A stretch of DNA of 64,000 nt from Marchantia polymorpha subsp. ruderalis. Taxonomy: Eukaryota; Streptophyta; Marchantiopsida; Marchantiales; Marchantiaceae. The notes under the pieces were generated by a model. The model was not told the origin of the DNA and ran no database searches. It saw nothing but the letters and a program-made list of their open reading frames with translations. The DNA is taken from the NCBI GenBank assembly GCA_037833965.1, contig AP031356.1, positions 18,994,501 through 19,058,500 of the forward strand. The letters are read 5' to 3'. Position 1 is the stretch's first letter. Each line of letters begins with the position of its first letter. Below, in pieces: positions 23,326 to 34,100 of the stretch. The position numbers were made by a program, and so were the translations under genes.

Positions 23326-26166
23326 TCACATGTGGTATTTCTTCAACCGCCACCCGTTCACTCGGGTGCCTAACAAATCGCCGGCCAGGTCCGCAAGTTG
23401 GATGGACCCATTCGGGAAGACTTCGACAACCCTGTAAGGTCCCATCCACCTTAGGTGCAGTTTGCCTGGGAATCTGGCATGCCTGCTGTCGTAGAGCAAT
23501 GCCAAATCACCCGCCTGCAGTAGTACCGGTTTGATCTTTTTATCGTACCTCTCCTTTCGGCGGAGCTGGATTTTCCTGGTGCGATCTTCGGCGTCTCTTC
23601 TCCGCTCATCCAGCAGCATGACCTCCTGTAACCTGTAGAGCTGACTCTCCTCTGCGCCCATCCTCTGCAAATCCATCGTTCGATGGGTGGGTACTTCAAA
23701 TTCGATTGGAAGGATCGGGTGTTGCCCATACACCAGAAAGTATGGTGTCTGTTTGGTCGTGATCTTCTCAGCTGTGCGGTACGCCCATAGAGCGGCTGCT
23801 AGCTTCGTATCCCAGTCGTGAGCGTGATTCACCGTGACCTTGAGTAGTATTTTACACAGCAGTCCATTGGACTTCTCCGTCAGTCCATTTGCCTTAGGAT
23901 TGTATGGAGTAGTCTTCCGGTGCTTGATGTGGAAGTACCGTGTCAGATCTTCGATGATCTGATTCAGAAAATGCGTGCCCCGGTCGCTCACTAGCTCTAA
24001 GGGACATCCGTAGCGTGTGATGATCGACTCAAACAAGAATGCTGCCACTGTGGCAGCATCATCCCTTCTGGTGGCTCTGGCCTCTACCATTTTGGTGGCG
24101 TAGTCCGTTGCTACCAGAATGTAGCGCCTTCGTGTACTTCTAGTCACTGGTTGTATCGGCCCTACAAAGTCAATACCCCACTTTTCGAAAGGTGCTAGAG
24201 GCATGATGGGAGTCAGGGGCCAGCGTGTTGTAGGCGTCGGTCTCCCCGTCCTCTGGCAACTGTCGCACTTGCGGATGTAATCGAGAACATCCTTAAACAT
24301 GGTCGGCCACCAATACCCCGCATTTAGGATCTTTGTGACCGTGTTCCTGGTGGCATAGTGTCCACCCGCCTCCTCTGTATGCATCGCATTCACTATTCTT
24401 GGTACTTCTGATTCCTCCAGGCATCTGCATAAGCGCTCATCCGCCATCTTCTTGAACAAAACTCCCTGCTGGAGTTGATACGGGCCTGCCTTATGAATGA
24501 AGACAGTTCGCTGTTCCAAATCCATGCCCTCGGGGCACTGGAGGGTTAGCAGATATCGATACAGGTCGGCATAGCGGGACTCATGTCCTGCAGACAACTG
24601 AAATAACTCTTCATCTGGAAAATCGTCCACCAATTCCTCCTCTGTCGGCTGTGTCCATAATCGGGACAAGTAATCCGCATTTTCGTGGTGCACCCCTTTC
24701 CTGGTCTGGACTGTGTAGGTGAACTCTTGTAGTAATAACACCCACCTGGCGATTCGACCGGATAGGTCGGCTTTCTTAACTAGGTGTTGCAATGCGTAGT
24801 GGTCCACATGGAACACAAACTCGTAACAGATTAGGTAGTGACGGAACTTTTTACAGGAGTACACCATCCCCAACGCTTCTCTTTCCGTCGTGGTGTACTT
24901 CCGCTCTGCTAGAGACAGCTGTCGGCTCGCGAAGTAGATCGGGTAGTCCTTTTTGTTGTCATCCTTTTGACTCAGTACTACACCGATGGCGAATGCCGAA
25001 GTGTCAACGTAAACATGGAATGGTCGATTCCAGTCTGGACTCCTTAGTACGGGAGCAGTCGTGAGTTTCGCTTTCAGAGCTTCAAATGCTGTCTGCTGGT
25101 TCGCACCCCAAGCATAAGGCTCGTCCTTCTTCAACAACTTGGTCAGGTCCGCCGCCAGTATTGCGTACATGTGTATGAATCTTCGGTAGTAGCCCACATG
25201 ACCCAGGAATGCTCGCAGCTCTCTTAGATTCGTGGGTGGCTCAAGCTCGAGTATAACCTTGACCTTCTCGATGTCCACCGCAATGCCTTCTGCCGAGACC
25301 CGATGACCCAACAAGATCCCACTAGTCATGAAGAAAAAGCACTTCTCGGGATGCAGCGATAAACTGCTCTCTCTACATTTATCGAAGGTCTGCTTCAAGT
25401 GACTTAGGTGTTCAGACCGCTTCCCAAAGACACAGAAGTCATCTATGAATATCTCCAGGAACTTCCTCAGTTGTTCCTGAAAGATATTGGTCATCATCCG
25501 TTGAAAGGTGGCAGGCGCGTTGCACAGACCGAAGGGCATCTTGTGGTATGCGTAAGTTCCCCAGTCGGTTGTGAACGTAGTTTTATCCTTGTCCTGTTCA
25601 CGGATAGACACCTGATTGTAACCTGAGAACCCATCCAGGAAGCTATAACATTCATGTCCTGCGACATGGTCTAGAATGGCATCCGTGAATGGTAACGGGT
25701 GATGATCCTTGCGTGTTGCCGCATTCAACTTCCGGAAATCCTGACACACTCGTATCTTACCCGTCAACTTCTTGGGTACGATAACAATCGGCGACACCCA
25801 CTCACTGCTGAGCACAGGATAAATAATACCAGCGCTCAAGTACTTATCTATCTCCTCTTTCACTAGCAAGGAGTACTTTGGGTTGAGGCGATACTGGCGC
25901 TGTCGTATGGGTACTGAGTCGTCCAGTAAATCGATACGGTGCTCCCCATACCGTGCAGGTATCCCCTTCATGTCCTCGATCTTCCAGGCGAAGACGTCGA
26001 CATAGTGGCTAAGGAACGCCTGTACTTTCCTTAGCTCGTCTCCTCTCACTGCGCTTGATACCTTCAAGCACTTGCCGGGACTGAGTTGTACTTCATGACA
26101 GTCACTAGGGTCGACAATGCCCTCGGTGTGACTCGTCTCACTCCTTCCCAGTCCCACAGTTAATTG
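23326..26166 (-). CDS. pol: Pol polyprotein of the nested element (RT, RNase H, integrase)
   Basis: Full-length, uninterrupted pol in frame with gag through the UAG at 26169-26167. Catalytic motifs are identical to the array copies: FLDGFSGYNQ and FIDDF in RT; VDTS, TTTEREAL and HVDHYAL in RNase H; HHCC and D-D(35)-E in integrase. About ten amino-acid differences from the array copy are visible, for example QLSPGKC for QLSPDKC and RFIHMYA for RFIHLYA, all outside catalytic positions. This looks like a functional polymerase and integrase. Confidence 0.95.
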   Translation of the reverse strand, partial: QLTVGLGRSETSHTEGIVDPSDCHEVQLSPGKCLKVSSAVRGDELRKVQAFLSHYVDVFAWKIEDMKGIPARYGEHRIDLLDDSVPIRQRQYRLNPKYSLLVKEEIDKYLSAGIIYPVLSSEWVSPIVIVPKKLTGKIRVCQDFRKLNAATRKDHHPLPFTDAILDHVAGHECYSFLDGFSGYNQVSIREQDKDKTTFTTDWGTYAYHKMPFGLCNAPATFQRMMTNIFQEQLRKFLEIFIDDFCVFGKRSEHLSHLKQTFDKCRESSLSLHPEKCFFFMTSGILLGHRVSAEGIAVDIEKVKVILELEPPTNLRELRAFLGHVGYYRRFIHMYAILAADLTKLLKKDEPYAWGANQQTAFEALKAKLTTAPVLRSPDWNRPFHVYVDTSAFAIGVVLSQKDDNKKDYPIYFASRQLSLAERKYTTTEREALGMVYSCKKFRHYLICYEFVFHVDHYALQHLVKKADLSGRIARWVLLLQEFTYTVQTRKGVHHENADYLSRLWTQPTEEELVDDFPDEELFQLSAGHESRYADLYRYLLTLQCPEGMDLEQRTVFIHKAGPYQLQQGVLFKKMADERLCRCLEESEVPRIVNAMHTEEAGGHYATRNTVTKILNAGYWWPTMFKDVLDYIRKCDSCQRTGRPTPTTRWPLTPIMPLAPFEKWGIDFVGPIQPVTRSTRRRYILVATDYATKMVEARATRRDDAATVAAFLFESIITRYGCPLELVSDRGTHFLNQIIEDLTRYFHIKHRKTTPYNPKANGLTEKSNGLLCKILLKVTVNHAHDWDTKLAAALWAYRTAEKITTKQTPYFLVYGQHPILPIEFEVPTHRTMDLQRMGAEESQLYRLQEVMLLDERRRDAEDRTRKIQLRRKERYDKKIKPVLLQAGDLALLYDSRHARFPGKLHLRWMGPYRVVEVFPNGSIQLADLAGDLLGTRVNGWRLKKYHM

Positions 26167-26169
26167 CTA
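26161..26169 (-). promoter_or_regulatory. Candidate readthrough site UAG-CAA-UUA (nested element)
   Basis: On the minus strand the gag stop UAG (26169-26167) is followed by CAA TTA, then by the open pol frame. The nine bases are identical to the array copies although flanking sequence has diverged. Confidence 0.85.
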
Positions 26170-29019
26170 TTCGTCTTCCGGCTGAATAGCTTCCGTCTCT
26201 TCTTCTTCTTCCACCGAACAGCAGGCAACGAATCCCACGAAGTAATCGGATTCGGTACCACTGGAATCCGATCGCGCGGTCGACTCACTGTCCTCGCCCG
26301 ATGTGTAACCTGCACTTGTCGATGGGGTCTCTCCTTCGTGCCTGACCCTATTCCAGGGCACTGTAATGGTTTTGGTCGGTTCCGAAGGATGAGGAAACTT
26401 AAGGCGATGTCTTCGCCAGTCACATCTGACTTGTGCACCATATAGCCATGGTCGCCCGAGCAGAACGTCATAGCCCTGCTTCATCATCGGTTGAAGGATG
26501 ATATACGTCAACCGAAAGTCCGCACCCCCGATGGTTGTCTTGACATTGCGCAGCATACCTGCAGGCATTCTCCGCGTCTGATCCGCTAATCTCAACACAC
26601 GCTTCGAGGGTTCGTATTGACTGAACCCCAAGGCTCTCGCTGTATCCTCCGTCATTATGTTGACTCCTGATCCAGAGTCGATTGGCACTCTGCGTACACA
26701 ACATCCTGCTATCTCCACATCGATCTCGGGTGGCCCTTGGTCTTCGCTCTCCACTTGATATACTTGAGAGGATGTGGATGCGCGCGGCTTCCGCGGATGC
26801 CGTAGCGAAAGCATCAACATTCTCCGATACATCTTATTGTCCTCCAAGAGCTGCTTGAACGTAATGTTCACTTTTCGACTCCCGAGATCTTCAACCAAGT
26901 CATAGTGGGCGCGTTGGGGCGCCGGGGTCGGCGACGCTCTGCGAGGTTCCACGGTGGCTGCCAACTTCGCCCCAAGGGAGGATGTCAGGTCTGGCCGCGG
27001 TGGATCCTTTTGAGTGCGGATCGCTTCCTGCAACAGGTTGGCTACCTCGTTGCGGATATCCGGAGCATAGTCCCGTTTCAGTAGGCGCACTGGCTCGTCC
27101 TCGACTGCTGCCTGGGGGCGCACTGCTGGTGCCTCCCGCGTAGTCGAAGACCTCCGAGCAGGTCGCGAGTCGGACTTGCTGGATGTCTTCTCCTTTCCTT
27201 TTCCCGTCCGGTCGGCGGTTCTCCGTTCGTGCTTGCGAGTGTCACGCTCTTGCTCCTTGGATTTCTTGGAGCTACGAGTTTCGACCCGTGCGCACATAAC
27301 CTCTTCAGCCGGCCATTCTTCGTCTTCGCCATCCCCGTCTGAACCTACTTCGACCTGGTTAACTTGCACGTCCTCCTTGGCAGGAGTGTTCACAAATCGT
27401 ACCACTGGCCGAGGGACTGGTGGCTGATCACACTCTGGCGCAGTGTGCCCGACCTTCTTGCAATTACTACATGTCGGAGCATAATCGTTTCGCCTTTTTG
27501 GATGGGGACACTGCGGTGAGAAGTGCCCAACTTCCCCGCAATTATAACAAGCTCGCGGTGGCGGTGGGTCAAACGTCCCTGGAGGTGCTCTCCGCCTCAC
27601 AGGTACCGTAGTGGCCCGATCCACCGGAATATATCGTGGAACTTGCATTGCTGAAACCGCAGGAGGGGTAGGCACCGACTGGACGGCGTAGGCTGTCTCT
27701 TCGCTAGCCTCTCCATAGTACTGAGGGTGCTCTCCATAGTACTGAGGGTGCTCTCCATAGTACGGTTGCGCCCACTCTACTGCGTTGACTGGATATGACG
27801 GCCGGGTGGTAAGGCACTCGGTGTTTGCATGTCCCACCGCCCCGCACGTAGTACACCATAAGTTCGCTCGCACTCTCCCGGGTGATTTTCGGCGATCATG
27901 CCCGCCTACCACTTGAACCTTGAGATCGGCGAAGTCCTTCACAAGGGTCTCCATCTTCGAAGCTATATCTCCCGGCGCTCTGTCCGTAGTCACTCGTCGG
28001 ATGCCCTTTTTCTTCGCTGACCCATGCTTCTTCCTCTTCTTCTCCTCCTCCGACGATGAGGTTTCCTCTTCTTCGGATGAAGAACGGTTCTCGTCCGAAG
28101 ACGATTCCTCCGATGACGGAGTTGTACCTCTACGCCGTCTTCGCCCTCCTTTCGGTTTGCGCTCCTTCGACTCCCGTCTCTCTCTCCCTCTTCGGTTGAG
28201 AGTGGAAGTTTCGAAGGCTTCTGCCGATGCAATCACATCCTCAATAGTGTCGCACTTGCTGCGTCGGCAAAAAGTCTCCATCTCCCGAGTTAAACCGGTC
28301 ACGTACCAATCCACAGCTTGTTGTACCGAGAAAGGGGACCCTGGTCCTGTTTTCGGTATTCTGTCGAGGAGGTCCATAAATCTCTCAGTGTAGTCACGCA
28401 GACTCTCCTTCTTCTCTCGCTGCAAATTACGTAACTTCGTCAAAACCCGGCTGTCGTAGCCGAGCTCGCGAAAGCGACGAAGGAACTTCTCCTTCAGCTG
28501 GGCCCATGTTGTCAACCCAGTCGGATCGATGCTCTCGTGATTATACCAACTCCTCGCTTTCTTCCGCAGAAGGCTTGGAAAGATCCTTAGTCGGTCGTCG
28601 TCTGCGATCTCGCGATTGGCAATAGACACCGACTCGAATAACTTGATGTATGAATCTGCATCGTCGTCATCCCCACTCCCTTTGTACTTCGGGTAGGAAT
28701 GTTTAGTAATCGGCTGAGGTAGCCGCACATTGGCTTGTCCGTCCGCCATCAGTGTGTCTGTCGACGGTCCTCGGGCGGTCGGTTCTACTTCACTAGGCGG
28801 GTCCGTGCAAGGAATATCTAGTAGAACTGTAAGCACCAAGTTTGGTTCCGAGTCGCCGGGGGTAGGTTCCCCAAGGATGTCAGCCGAACTAGGCTTAGGT
28901 ACTCTTTTTGGTGTTTTCTTGGTTTGACGCCGTGTCTCTTCCACGGCCTTCTCTGAATCTCGTCGGAACTTGCGGACAGCTCTAGCACTTAGGTTGCTCC
29001 CGCCAGCCCCAGTCGACAT
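26167..29019 (-). CDS. gag: Gag polyprotein with protease of the nested element, 950 aa
   Basis: Starts at ATG 29019 (MSTGAGG) and ends at the leaky UAG. It has the same order as the array gag: N-terminal basic region, gag core, Ser/Glu-rich linker, three CCHC zinc knuckles, DSGSG protease. It is seven residues longer than the array copy because EHPQYYG is duplicated in the Tyr-rich stretch between the first and second knuckles (21-bp tandem duplication near 27716-27757). No stop or frameshift is present. Confidence 0.94.
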   Translation of the reverse strand: MSTGAGGSNLSARAVRKFRRDSEKAVEETRRQTKKTPKRVPKPSSADILGEPTPGDSEPNLVLTVLLDIPCTDPPSEVEPTARGPSTDTLMADGQANVRLPQPITKHSYPKYKGSGDDDDADSYIKLFESVSIANREIADDDRLRIFPSLLRKKARSWYNHESIDPTGLTTWAQLKEKFLRRFRELGYDSRVLTKLRNLQREKKESLRDYTERFMDLLDRIPKTGPGSPFSVQQAVDWYVTGLTREMETFCRRSKCDTIEDVIASAEAFETSTLNRRGRERRESKERKPKGGRRRRRGTTPSSEESSSDENRSSSEEEETSSSEEEKKRKKHGSAKKKGIRRVTTDRAPGDIASKMETLVKDFADLKVQVVGGHDRRKSPGRVRANLWCTTCGAVGHANTECLTTRPSYPVNAVEWAQPYYGEHPQYYGEHPQYYGEASEETAYAVQSVPTPPAVSAMQVPRYIPVDRATTVPVRRRAPPGTFDPPPPRACYNCGEVGHFSPQCPHPKRRNDYAPTCSNCKKVGHTAPECDQPPVPRPVVRFVNTPAKEDVQVNQVEVGSDGDGEDEEWPAEEVMCARVETRSSKKSKEQERDTRKHERRTADRTGKGKEKTSSKSDSRPARRSSTTREAPAVRPQAAVEDEPVRLLKRDYAPDIRNEVANLLQEAIRTQKDPPRPDLTSSLGAKLAATVEPRRASPTPAPQRAHYDLVEDLGSRKVNITFKQLLEDNKMYRRMLMLSLRHPRKPRASTSSQVYQVESEDQGPPEIDVEIAGCCVRRVPIDSGSGVNIMTEDTARALGFSQYEPSKRVLRLADQTRRMPAGMLRNVKTTIGGADFRLTYIILQPMMKQGYDVLLGRPWLYGAQVRCDWRRHRLKFPHPSEPTKTITVPWNRVRHEGETPSTSAGYTSGEDSESTARSDSSGTESDYFVGFVACCSVEEEEETEAIQPEDE

Positions 29020-29065
29020 TCACCGAGCATGGCTGCTCGTAAAAACCCCGGTGTTGACGCAACTG

Positions 29066-29083
29066 TCCCCGGCAGCGGCGCCA
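29066..29083 (-). other. Primer binding site of the nested element
   Basis: Minus-strand TGGCGCCGCTGCCGGGGA, the same tRNA-Asp-type site with the same single mismatch, 22 bp inside the 5' LTR end at 29106. Confidence 0.85.
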
Positions 29084-29105
29084 AAAAGAAGTTGTCGGCT
29101 TCTTA

Positions 29106-32100
29106 TGTAATAACCCACTAAAGGCTAAAACTGCAATATAGTGGTAGAAAGGTCGAACCCACAGGGACAGAGGAACACACAGGGTATAAAGTGTCACGTT
29201 TTAACAGACTATTGAGGAGTTTGAATTCTCAGGCAACTGTCACTCCCAGAAATACTGCAAGTGTCCACTCGGAGCGCACTCGGAGGTCGCACAGTGCAGC
29301 GTAACACACACACACACACCTGAAACTACAGAAACACAACCCAGAGATCCGTTAGGACCTCTACTTCAAGATTTCAGGGGGAAAGTCTCTCAAGAGTACA
29401 CTCGGCAAAGCTGCGGGCAGTGACTTCCAACTCCGGCTTTTACAACACTTCCACTAGCTTGCTGCTAGTGTAGGAAACCCGGTTTGGACTGCCTACTTCG
29501 GATCGAAGTCACTCATACGCGGTGAACAACACTCTCAACTCACAAAACGCGCAGAGAACACAGGTCCACACTGAAGGACTCACTGTGAAACGTTCCAGTA
29601 ACACAACAACAGTCTATTGAAGAGTTTGAATTCTCAGGCACTTGTCATTCCCAGAAATACTACAGGGGTTACCCTCAAGGCACCTGCTGCAGCGTAACCT
29701 GAATTTACAACCAAGGCTTACACGAAGTAGCAAAACTTCACTTTGGCATTCAGGGGAAAAATCCCAAGGAGTACAATCAGAAAGAAACACTCGAAGGTGT
29801 AGGGGCGAAACTGTTCAAGTATCTAACTAGTCACTGGCTCTGAGCATCGGCAGTCACCCGCAGGTGCAGATCCGAACTACTCAAGTCTCTAACCAATGTA
29901 CTAGCTCTGAACATTCGGCCGAAGGCCTTCAGCTACAAAATGCGGAACGCTAAGTTGTAACTCCTCGTGCGTGGTGACAGAACTCAAGGACACAAACACG
30001 CAAAGGAAATGGGTTCCTGATCTGCACTTCTGATGGGAAAGAACCCCAGGCAAAACGCCTGGAACTATTTTATACCTTCTAAGTCCTACCTAACACTACA
30101 CTGCACTACGCTACACGCCTGCACGGAACCACGCTACACTACACTCCGCGGAACCTGTACTACGTCTCCTGCGCGGCCGACTGCCGCGCACTAGCTCCCT
30201 ACCCTGCCACTCTTCCGCTCGACTACGCAGTCCCAACCGCTGCAACGCCGCGGACACCTCCCCCTCGAGGGCGGACATGGTATCCTGTGCCTTCGACAGA
30301 AAGGCCTCGAGCTTCTTCGCTACCTTCCGCCGACTCCTACTGTCGCCTGACAACAACCCGGCTGCGCGCAATTCAAACTCCCGCAGTGTGAGTTTCTCCT
30401 GCGCCTTCACTTCCCAGTGGGCGTAGCCCTTGAGACAGTGGGCGACTCGCCTCGCCGTCTCCACCTTCGTGCGATCCGCCTCCTTCCTGCGATCCTCTTC
30501 AATGGTCACTAATTGCGATTCGGCTTCAGCACGTTGCGCCCTCAATTCGCCACACTCTGACTGTAAACTGCGGATTAATTCTTCATCCGCCTGCCGTGCG
30601 AGCTGACATTGTTCCAACAACCGCGTCTGTCGCACGAGCTCCTCTGACAAAATCCGATTCTCGGCCTGCTCAGAGTTGAGTGCTTCCTTGACCTTCACCT
30701 GCTCCTTGGTGAGCTCGCCCAGTTTCTCATCCTTCATCTTCTCGGAGTGCTTGTAGAATTTCTGATTAAGCTTGTACTGTCCCCACAAGCACTCATGCTT
30801 CTCCTTCAAGTCCCTCAACTCCTGGTCCACTCTAGCTAATAGCTTGCTGGTGTGGACTTTAGTGCGAGTCCGCCTGCGCACTAACTCGATGTAAGATCCC
30901 GGCTGGAGTGGGTCGGCGTATTTATCGACCTTGCGATCCAAGTACCGCAGCAACGGAATCACCTGCTCAGAGAGCGCCGCCGCCGGCGCTCCAACAATTT
31001 CCTCCTCCTCCTCCTCGGTGTCTTCTGCTCCTGACATTTCTTCCGTGGAGCCTCCGTCCTCATCATCCGAGTGGAGAATTTCAGTCGCCATTGATTGCGT
31101 CGGCGACTGCCCCGAGTGGGGCTGCACGTCCTCGACGTGTGCTGCCTGCGAAGGCACGGCTGCAGCCTCGCTGCTCGTCGCCAAAATGTCTAAGGCGGAA
31201 GGCGAATGTATCCGAGCGGCATCCCCGTCGCTCGCTGGTTGATTGCCCACCGCATTCTCTCTGTCGCCGTCGTCCGTCGCCGAAGGCGATTGAGCGGAGG
31301 GTGGCTGCGCGGGGTTGGATTGCGCATCGCGCATCGAGATGTCGTCCCGCGGACAGTCACTCCGCTCCTCCGTCTGCTGCTCCCTTGATCGGTCCGTGGG
31401 GGCTGTGCCCGGCCCGTGCGCAGGCGCATTTGCCGGCGCCTTGTCCGTCGCGGGCGTAGCGCCGCGGACATCTATCGCCGAAGGCGACATGGCCGGGGGC
31501 CGCACGCCCGATGCTCCTTGGCCTATAGGCCCTACCGCCGAAGGCGCATCTATCGGCGTACTTCCCGCCGATGGTGCGGCCTCCGCACGCTCTCTGCTCG
31601 TATCTCCTCGGCTCGAAGGCCCTGGCGCCGAAGGCGCGAATTGCGGCGCGTGGTGCGCCGGTGGGTCTGGCCCCGAGGGCCGGTGTCTCGTAGGCGGTTC
31701 TTCCGCCGGCTCCTTCCCCTTCCTACGTTGGAACGGGGGTGATTCTTGCCTGTGCACAGGCGGCACGTGTGGAGGTGTTCTGTGCACAGGTGACCTGTGC
31801 ACAGGCGGACTGCTCCTTCCCACGCGTAAGCGTAGATCCACGTCCACTTGTGTTCGCCGGTCCGCGGAGGCTCGTCCGTCCGCGGAGGTTCGCCTGTGCG
31901 CAAACGGAACATCTGTCCGCATCGCACGTGGTAACTCCGGAGGCCCTTGGCCCGTAGGCGGCCTCTCTCCCGACGAGGTTGCAGCGTGGCCCGTCGCTCC
32001 TGCGGTCGTCCGCGCTTCCTCTCGTCTCTCTGGCGACGCACTTCCTATCTCCGTCGCAATCGTCGCCGTGTCTGCACTGTCAGCTGGCAACACCAGTCTG

Positions 32101-34095
32101 CGTGCCTTCTGCTTCGGCCGGCTGTATGGCTCGCACAGCGGCCGCGGTCGAATGGGAACAGAGAGTTCTTGATGCTGCTCCTCTTCGGCCTCTTCCCTCC
32201 ATCGCCGCTTCCGCGGCACTCGCGCTGCAGGGGTGTGTCTCCCTTCGTCTCTCCGTCTTGATGGGGTAGAAGTCGGTGACTCCTCCGCATCAGTGTCGAC
32301 CTCGTTCTCCCGCACATACTTCCCGGGATGGTCGATGGACAATGGCGGAAAATGTTCAAGCTCCGCCGCTGTCAAACAATTCCGCTGTCGATAAAAATTG
32401 ATGAGGAAAGGAGAAAGATGGTTTAGCGTTCCCCCCTTCTCCTCAAACGCGTGCTGTCGCATCACTCTATGCAGGATGCTCGCCCAGTGAATTGGAGTTC
32501 CCTCGATGACGCACTCCACAAAAGAGACCTGCCACAATGTGATGTAGCAGGCGCGGTGCGGCTGCAGTAATTGCATCAGCGCCGCGGACAAAGTCCGGCG
32601 AAATCGATCTTTGTAATCACGGGTCCTGTACCCATTCTTGGTAGACCTCCCGGTCTTGAACAGCTCCACAAATTGCGCTTCTTCTTGCTTGGTCACCTTG
32701 ATGCTCTCGCTGTCGAAAAGGAGATGCCCTGGCATGCCAGCACATCTTCCCAACGCCTGCGCCCAATCTTGGACTGTCCACCGGTCAACATGCGGACGCA
32801 ATCCGCGCGAGGGTGGTCCCTGTGGCTCTAGCCACTCGCGCACCATATTCGCGCAGATGTAATTCCATCCCCATAGCAAGAAATCGAGCTTTCTTGCTAT
32901 TAAGCGCTCTTCGAAAGCGCGCAGCCCGTTCTGCGGCAGGCGAAGTGGCACCATCCGCAATCTGCTCGGTCTCGTCATTGCGTTCCTGGGGTTCGCTCGC
33001 CCGCTCATTCTACTTCCGCACTGTCCGCGTTTCCTTCTCTCTCGGCAAACTCTAATCGCTCTCAATTCCAAATCACGCGCACTCACTTCTCCCTCAATCA
33101 ACAAGAAATCTCCTGTGCGACGACGACGAGAATGGTCCGCAGCCAGCAGATGGATGCGCGCAGCGCGCACAAGAGATTGGAATCGCGAATTCAAGAATGG
33201 GACGCTCTCCGCCGCCCGGTCGAAGGTCATGGTCGTCTCTTGGTCGTGAAGAACGTCTCACTTGATGGCCGCGCCGGCTGTACGCTGGAACGGTCTTCGC
33301 TCTCACGCGCGGCTTCACGCTCCGCCGTCGTCGATTAAACTCTCACGCTCGAATTGGCGGATTTGAACTCCGTGAGCGTGTCACCCTCCGGACATGGGGG
33401 CGTAGCGCCGAAGGCGAGTTTTCCGCCTTGCGCGGTACACTTGTTCGTACCGCCCCTCGGCCAATCTCCTTCTGCCTTGACGCGTGCGTCCGCATGTCGG
33501 ACAAAAATTCAACTCCTGCCTGTGCGCAGGCAGGGGCCTCGGCGGATTCTCCGCCGGCGCGGAACTTGAACATTCTCCTGTGCACAGGCGTTCGCCTTCG
33601 TCCGCGCATAGGACAAAACTTGAATCCCCCTTCCGCGCAGGCGGAATTCGCGCCGGTGGCGAACTCCTTCCGCCGGGGGCGACCGCCTCCGTTTCTTCCA
33701 GTAGCGATAACTCCCTAAGTCCTCGTCCGTTCCAAGCGTTCTTGGGCTCGTTGGAATCAGCGCGTCGAGCTCTTTCCAACGGGATCCTAACTTGGTCAAG
33801 GCGCCCGAGGGTTACCTAATTACGAGGGTTTCCCTACAGCCGCGGACGCAACCTCCGAAGGCGGGTTTTGCGCCTTGCGCCGTAGAGATCCTAACTGCGG
33901 AGCTCGCAGGGAGGGTGGTGCCTGACCTTACTACTGCACCCCAAATCCCAGATTCTACAAGATCCCTCGAGAATCCCCGCGATCTTCCGGATTCACTCTG
34001 TTTTGATGTACCGAAGGCTATTTACAATGCTGCCAGGGTACAGTTTTCCAAAAATGTTTTAATTTCCTCAAAATTGCCAAAAGTGGGGTACCACA
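29106..34095 (-). repeat. 5' LTR of the nested element (4990 bp)
   Basis: Nearly identical to the 3' LTR. Differences I found are at about 31790 (GGTGACC against GGCGACC), 32468 (A for G), 33280 (C for T) and 33372 (T for C). Such low divergence between LTRs that are identical at insertion indicates a young copy; a computed alignment is needed for an age. A minus-strand TATAAAA lies at 30074-30068. Confidence 0.94.
30111..33230 (-). CDS. LTR-borne accessory protein of the sister subfamily, 1039 aa (5' LTR copy)
   Basis: Open from ATG 33230 to the stop at 30111. It matches the 3' LTR copy except for a substitution at about 31790, inside one of the TGTGCACA-rich Val-His-Arg repeats, which makes no change or one residue change depending on the codon. 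Being upstream of this LTR's own TATA box, this copy could be expressed only from a promoter within U3 or from flanking DNA. Confidence 0.78.
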   Translation of the reverse strand: MTFDRAAESVPFLNSRFQSLVRAARIHLLAADHSRRRRTGDFLLIEGEVSARDLELRAIRVCRERRKRGQCGSRMSGRANPRNAMTRPSRLRMVPLRLPQNGLRAFEERLIARKLDFLLWGWNYICANMVREWLEPQGPPSRGLRPHVDRWTVQDWAQALGRCAGMPGHLLFDSESIKVTKQEEAQFVELFKTGRSTKNGYRTRDYKDRFRRTLSAALMQLLQPHRACYITLWQVSFVECVIEGTPIHWASILHRVMRQHAFEEKGGTLNHLSPFLINFYRQRNCLTAAELEHFPPLSIDHPGKYVRENEVDTDAEESPTSTPSRRRDEGRHTPAARVPRKRRWREEAEEEQHQELSVPIRPRPLCEPYSRPKQKARRLVLPADSADTATIATEIGSASPERREEARTTAGATGHAATSSGERPPTGQGPPELPRAMRTDVPFAHRRTSADGRASADRRTQVDVDLRLRVGRSSPPVHRSPVHRTPPHVPPVHRQESPPFQRRKGKEPAEEPPTRHRPSGPDPPAHHAPQFAPSAPGPSSRGDTSRERAEAAPSAGSTPIDAPSAVGPIGQGASGVRPPAMSPSAIDVRGATPATDKAPANAPAHGPGTAPTDRSREQQTEERSDCPRDDISMRDAQSNPAQPPSAQSPSATDDGDRENAVGNQPASDGDAARIHSPSALDILATSSEAAAVPSQAAHVEDVQPHSGQSPTQSMATEILHSDDEDGGSTEEMSGAEDTEEEEEEIVGAPAAALSEQVIPLLRYLDRKVDKYADPLQPGSYIELVRRRTRTKVHTSKLLARVDQELRDLKEKHECLWGQYKLNQKFYKHSEKMKDEKLGELTKEQVKVKEALNSEQAENRILSEELVRQTRLLEQCQLARQADEELIRSLQSECGELRAQRAEAESQLVTIEEDRRKEADRTKVETARRVAHCLKGYAHWEVKAQEKLTLREFELRAAGLLSGDSRSRRKVAKKLEAFLSKAQDTMSALEGEVSAALQRLGLRSRAEEWQGRELVRGSRPRRRRSTGSAECSVAWFRAGV

Positions 34096-34100
34096 GTCTG
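34096..34100 (+). repeat. Target site duplication GTCTG (right copy)
   Basis: Partner of 18294-18298. The gag coding sequence of the interrupted unit continues immediately after it. Confidence 0.96.

Larger units (their letters stand above)
18299..34095 (-). mobile_element. Complete long-LTR gypsy element of a sister subfamily, nested in gag
   Basis: Intact minus-strand element of 15,797 bp: 5' LTR 29106-34095, internal region 23289-29105 (5817 bp), 3' LTR 18299-23288. Both LTRs are 4990 bp and differ by only about four substitutions that I could find. With the perfect target duplication, this marks a recent insertion. Primer site, gag, leaky UAG, pol and polypurine tract are all present and open, as is the LTR-borne frame in both LTRs. 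It differs from the array elements by scattered substitutions, a 21-bp duplication in gag, loss of a 403-bp LTR leader block, and gain of about 400 bp in R-U5. All components needed for autonomy appear present. Confidence 0.96.
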
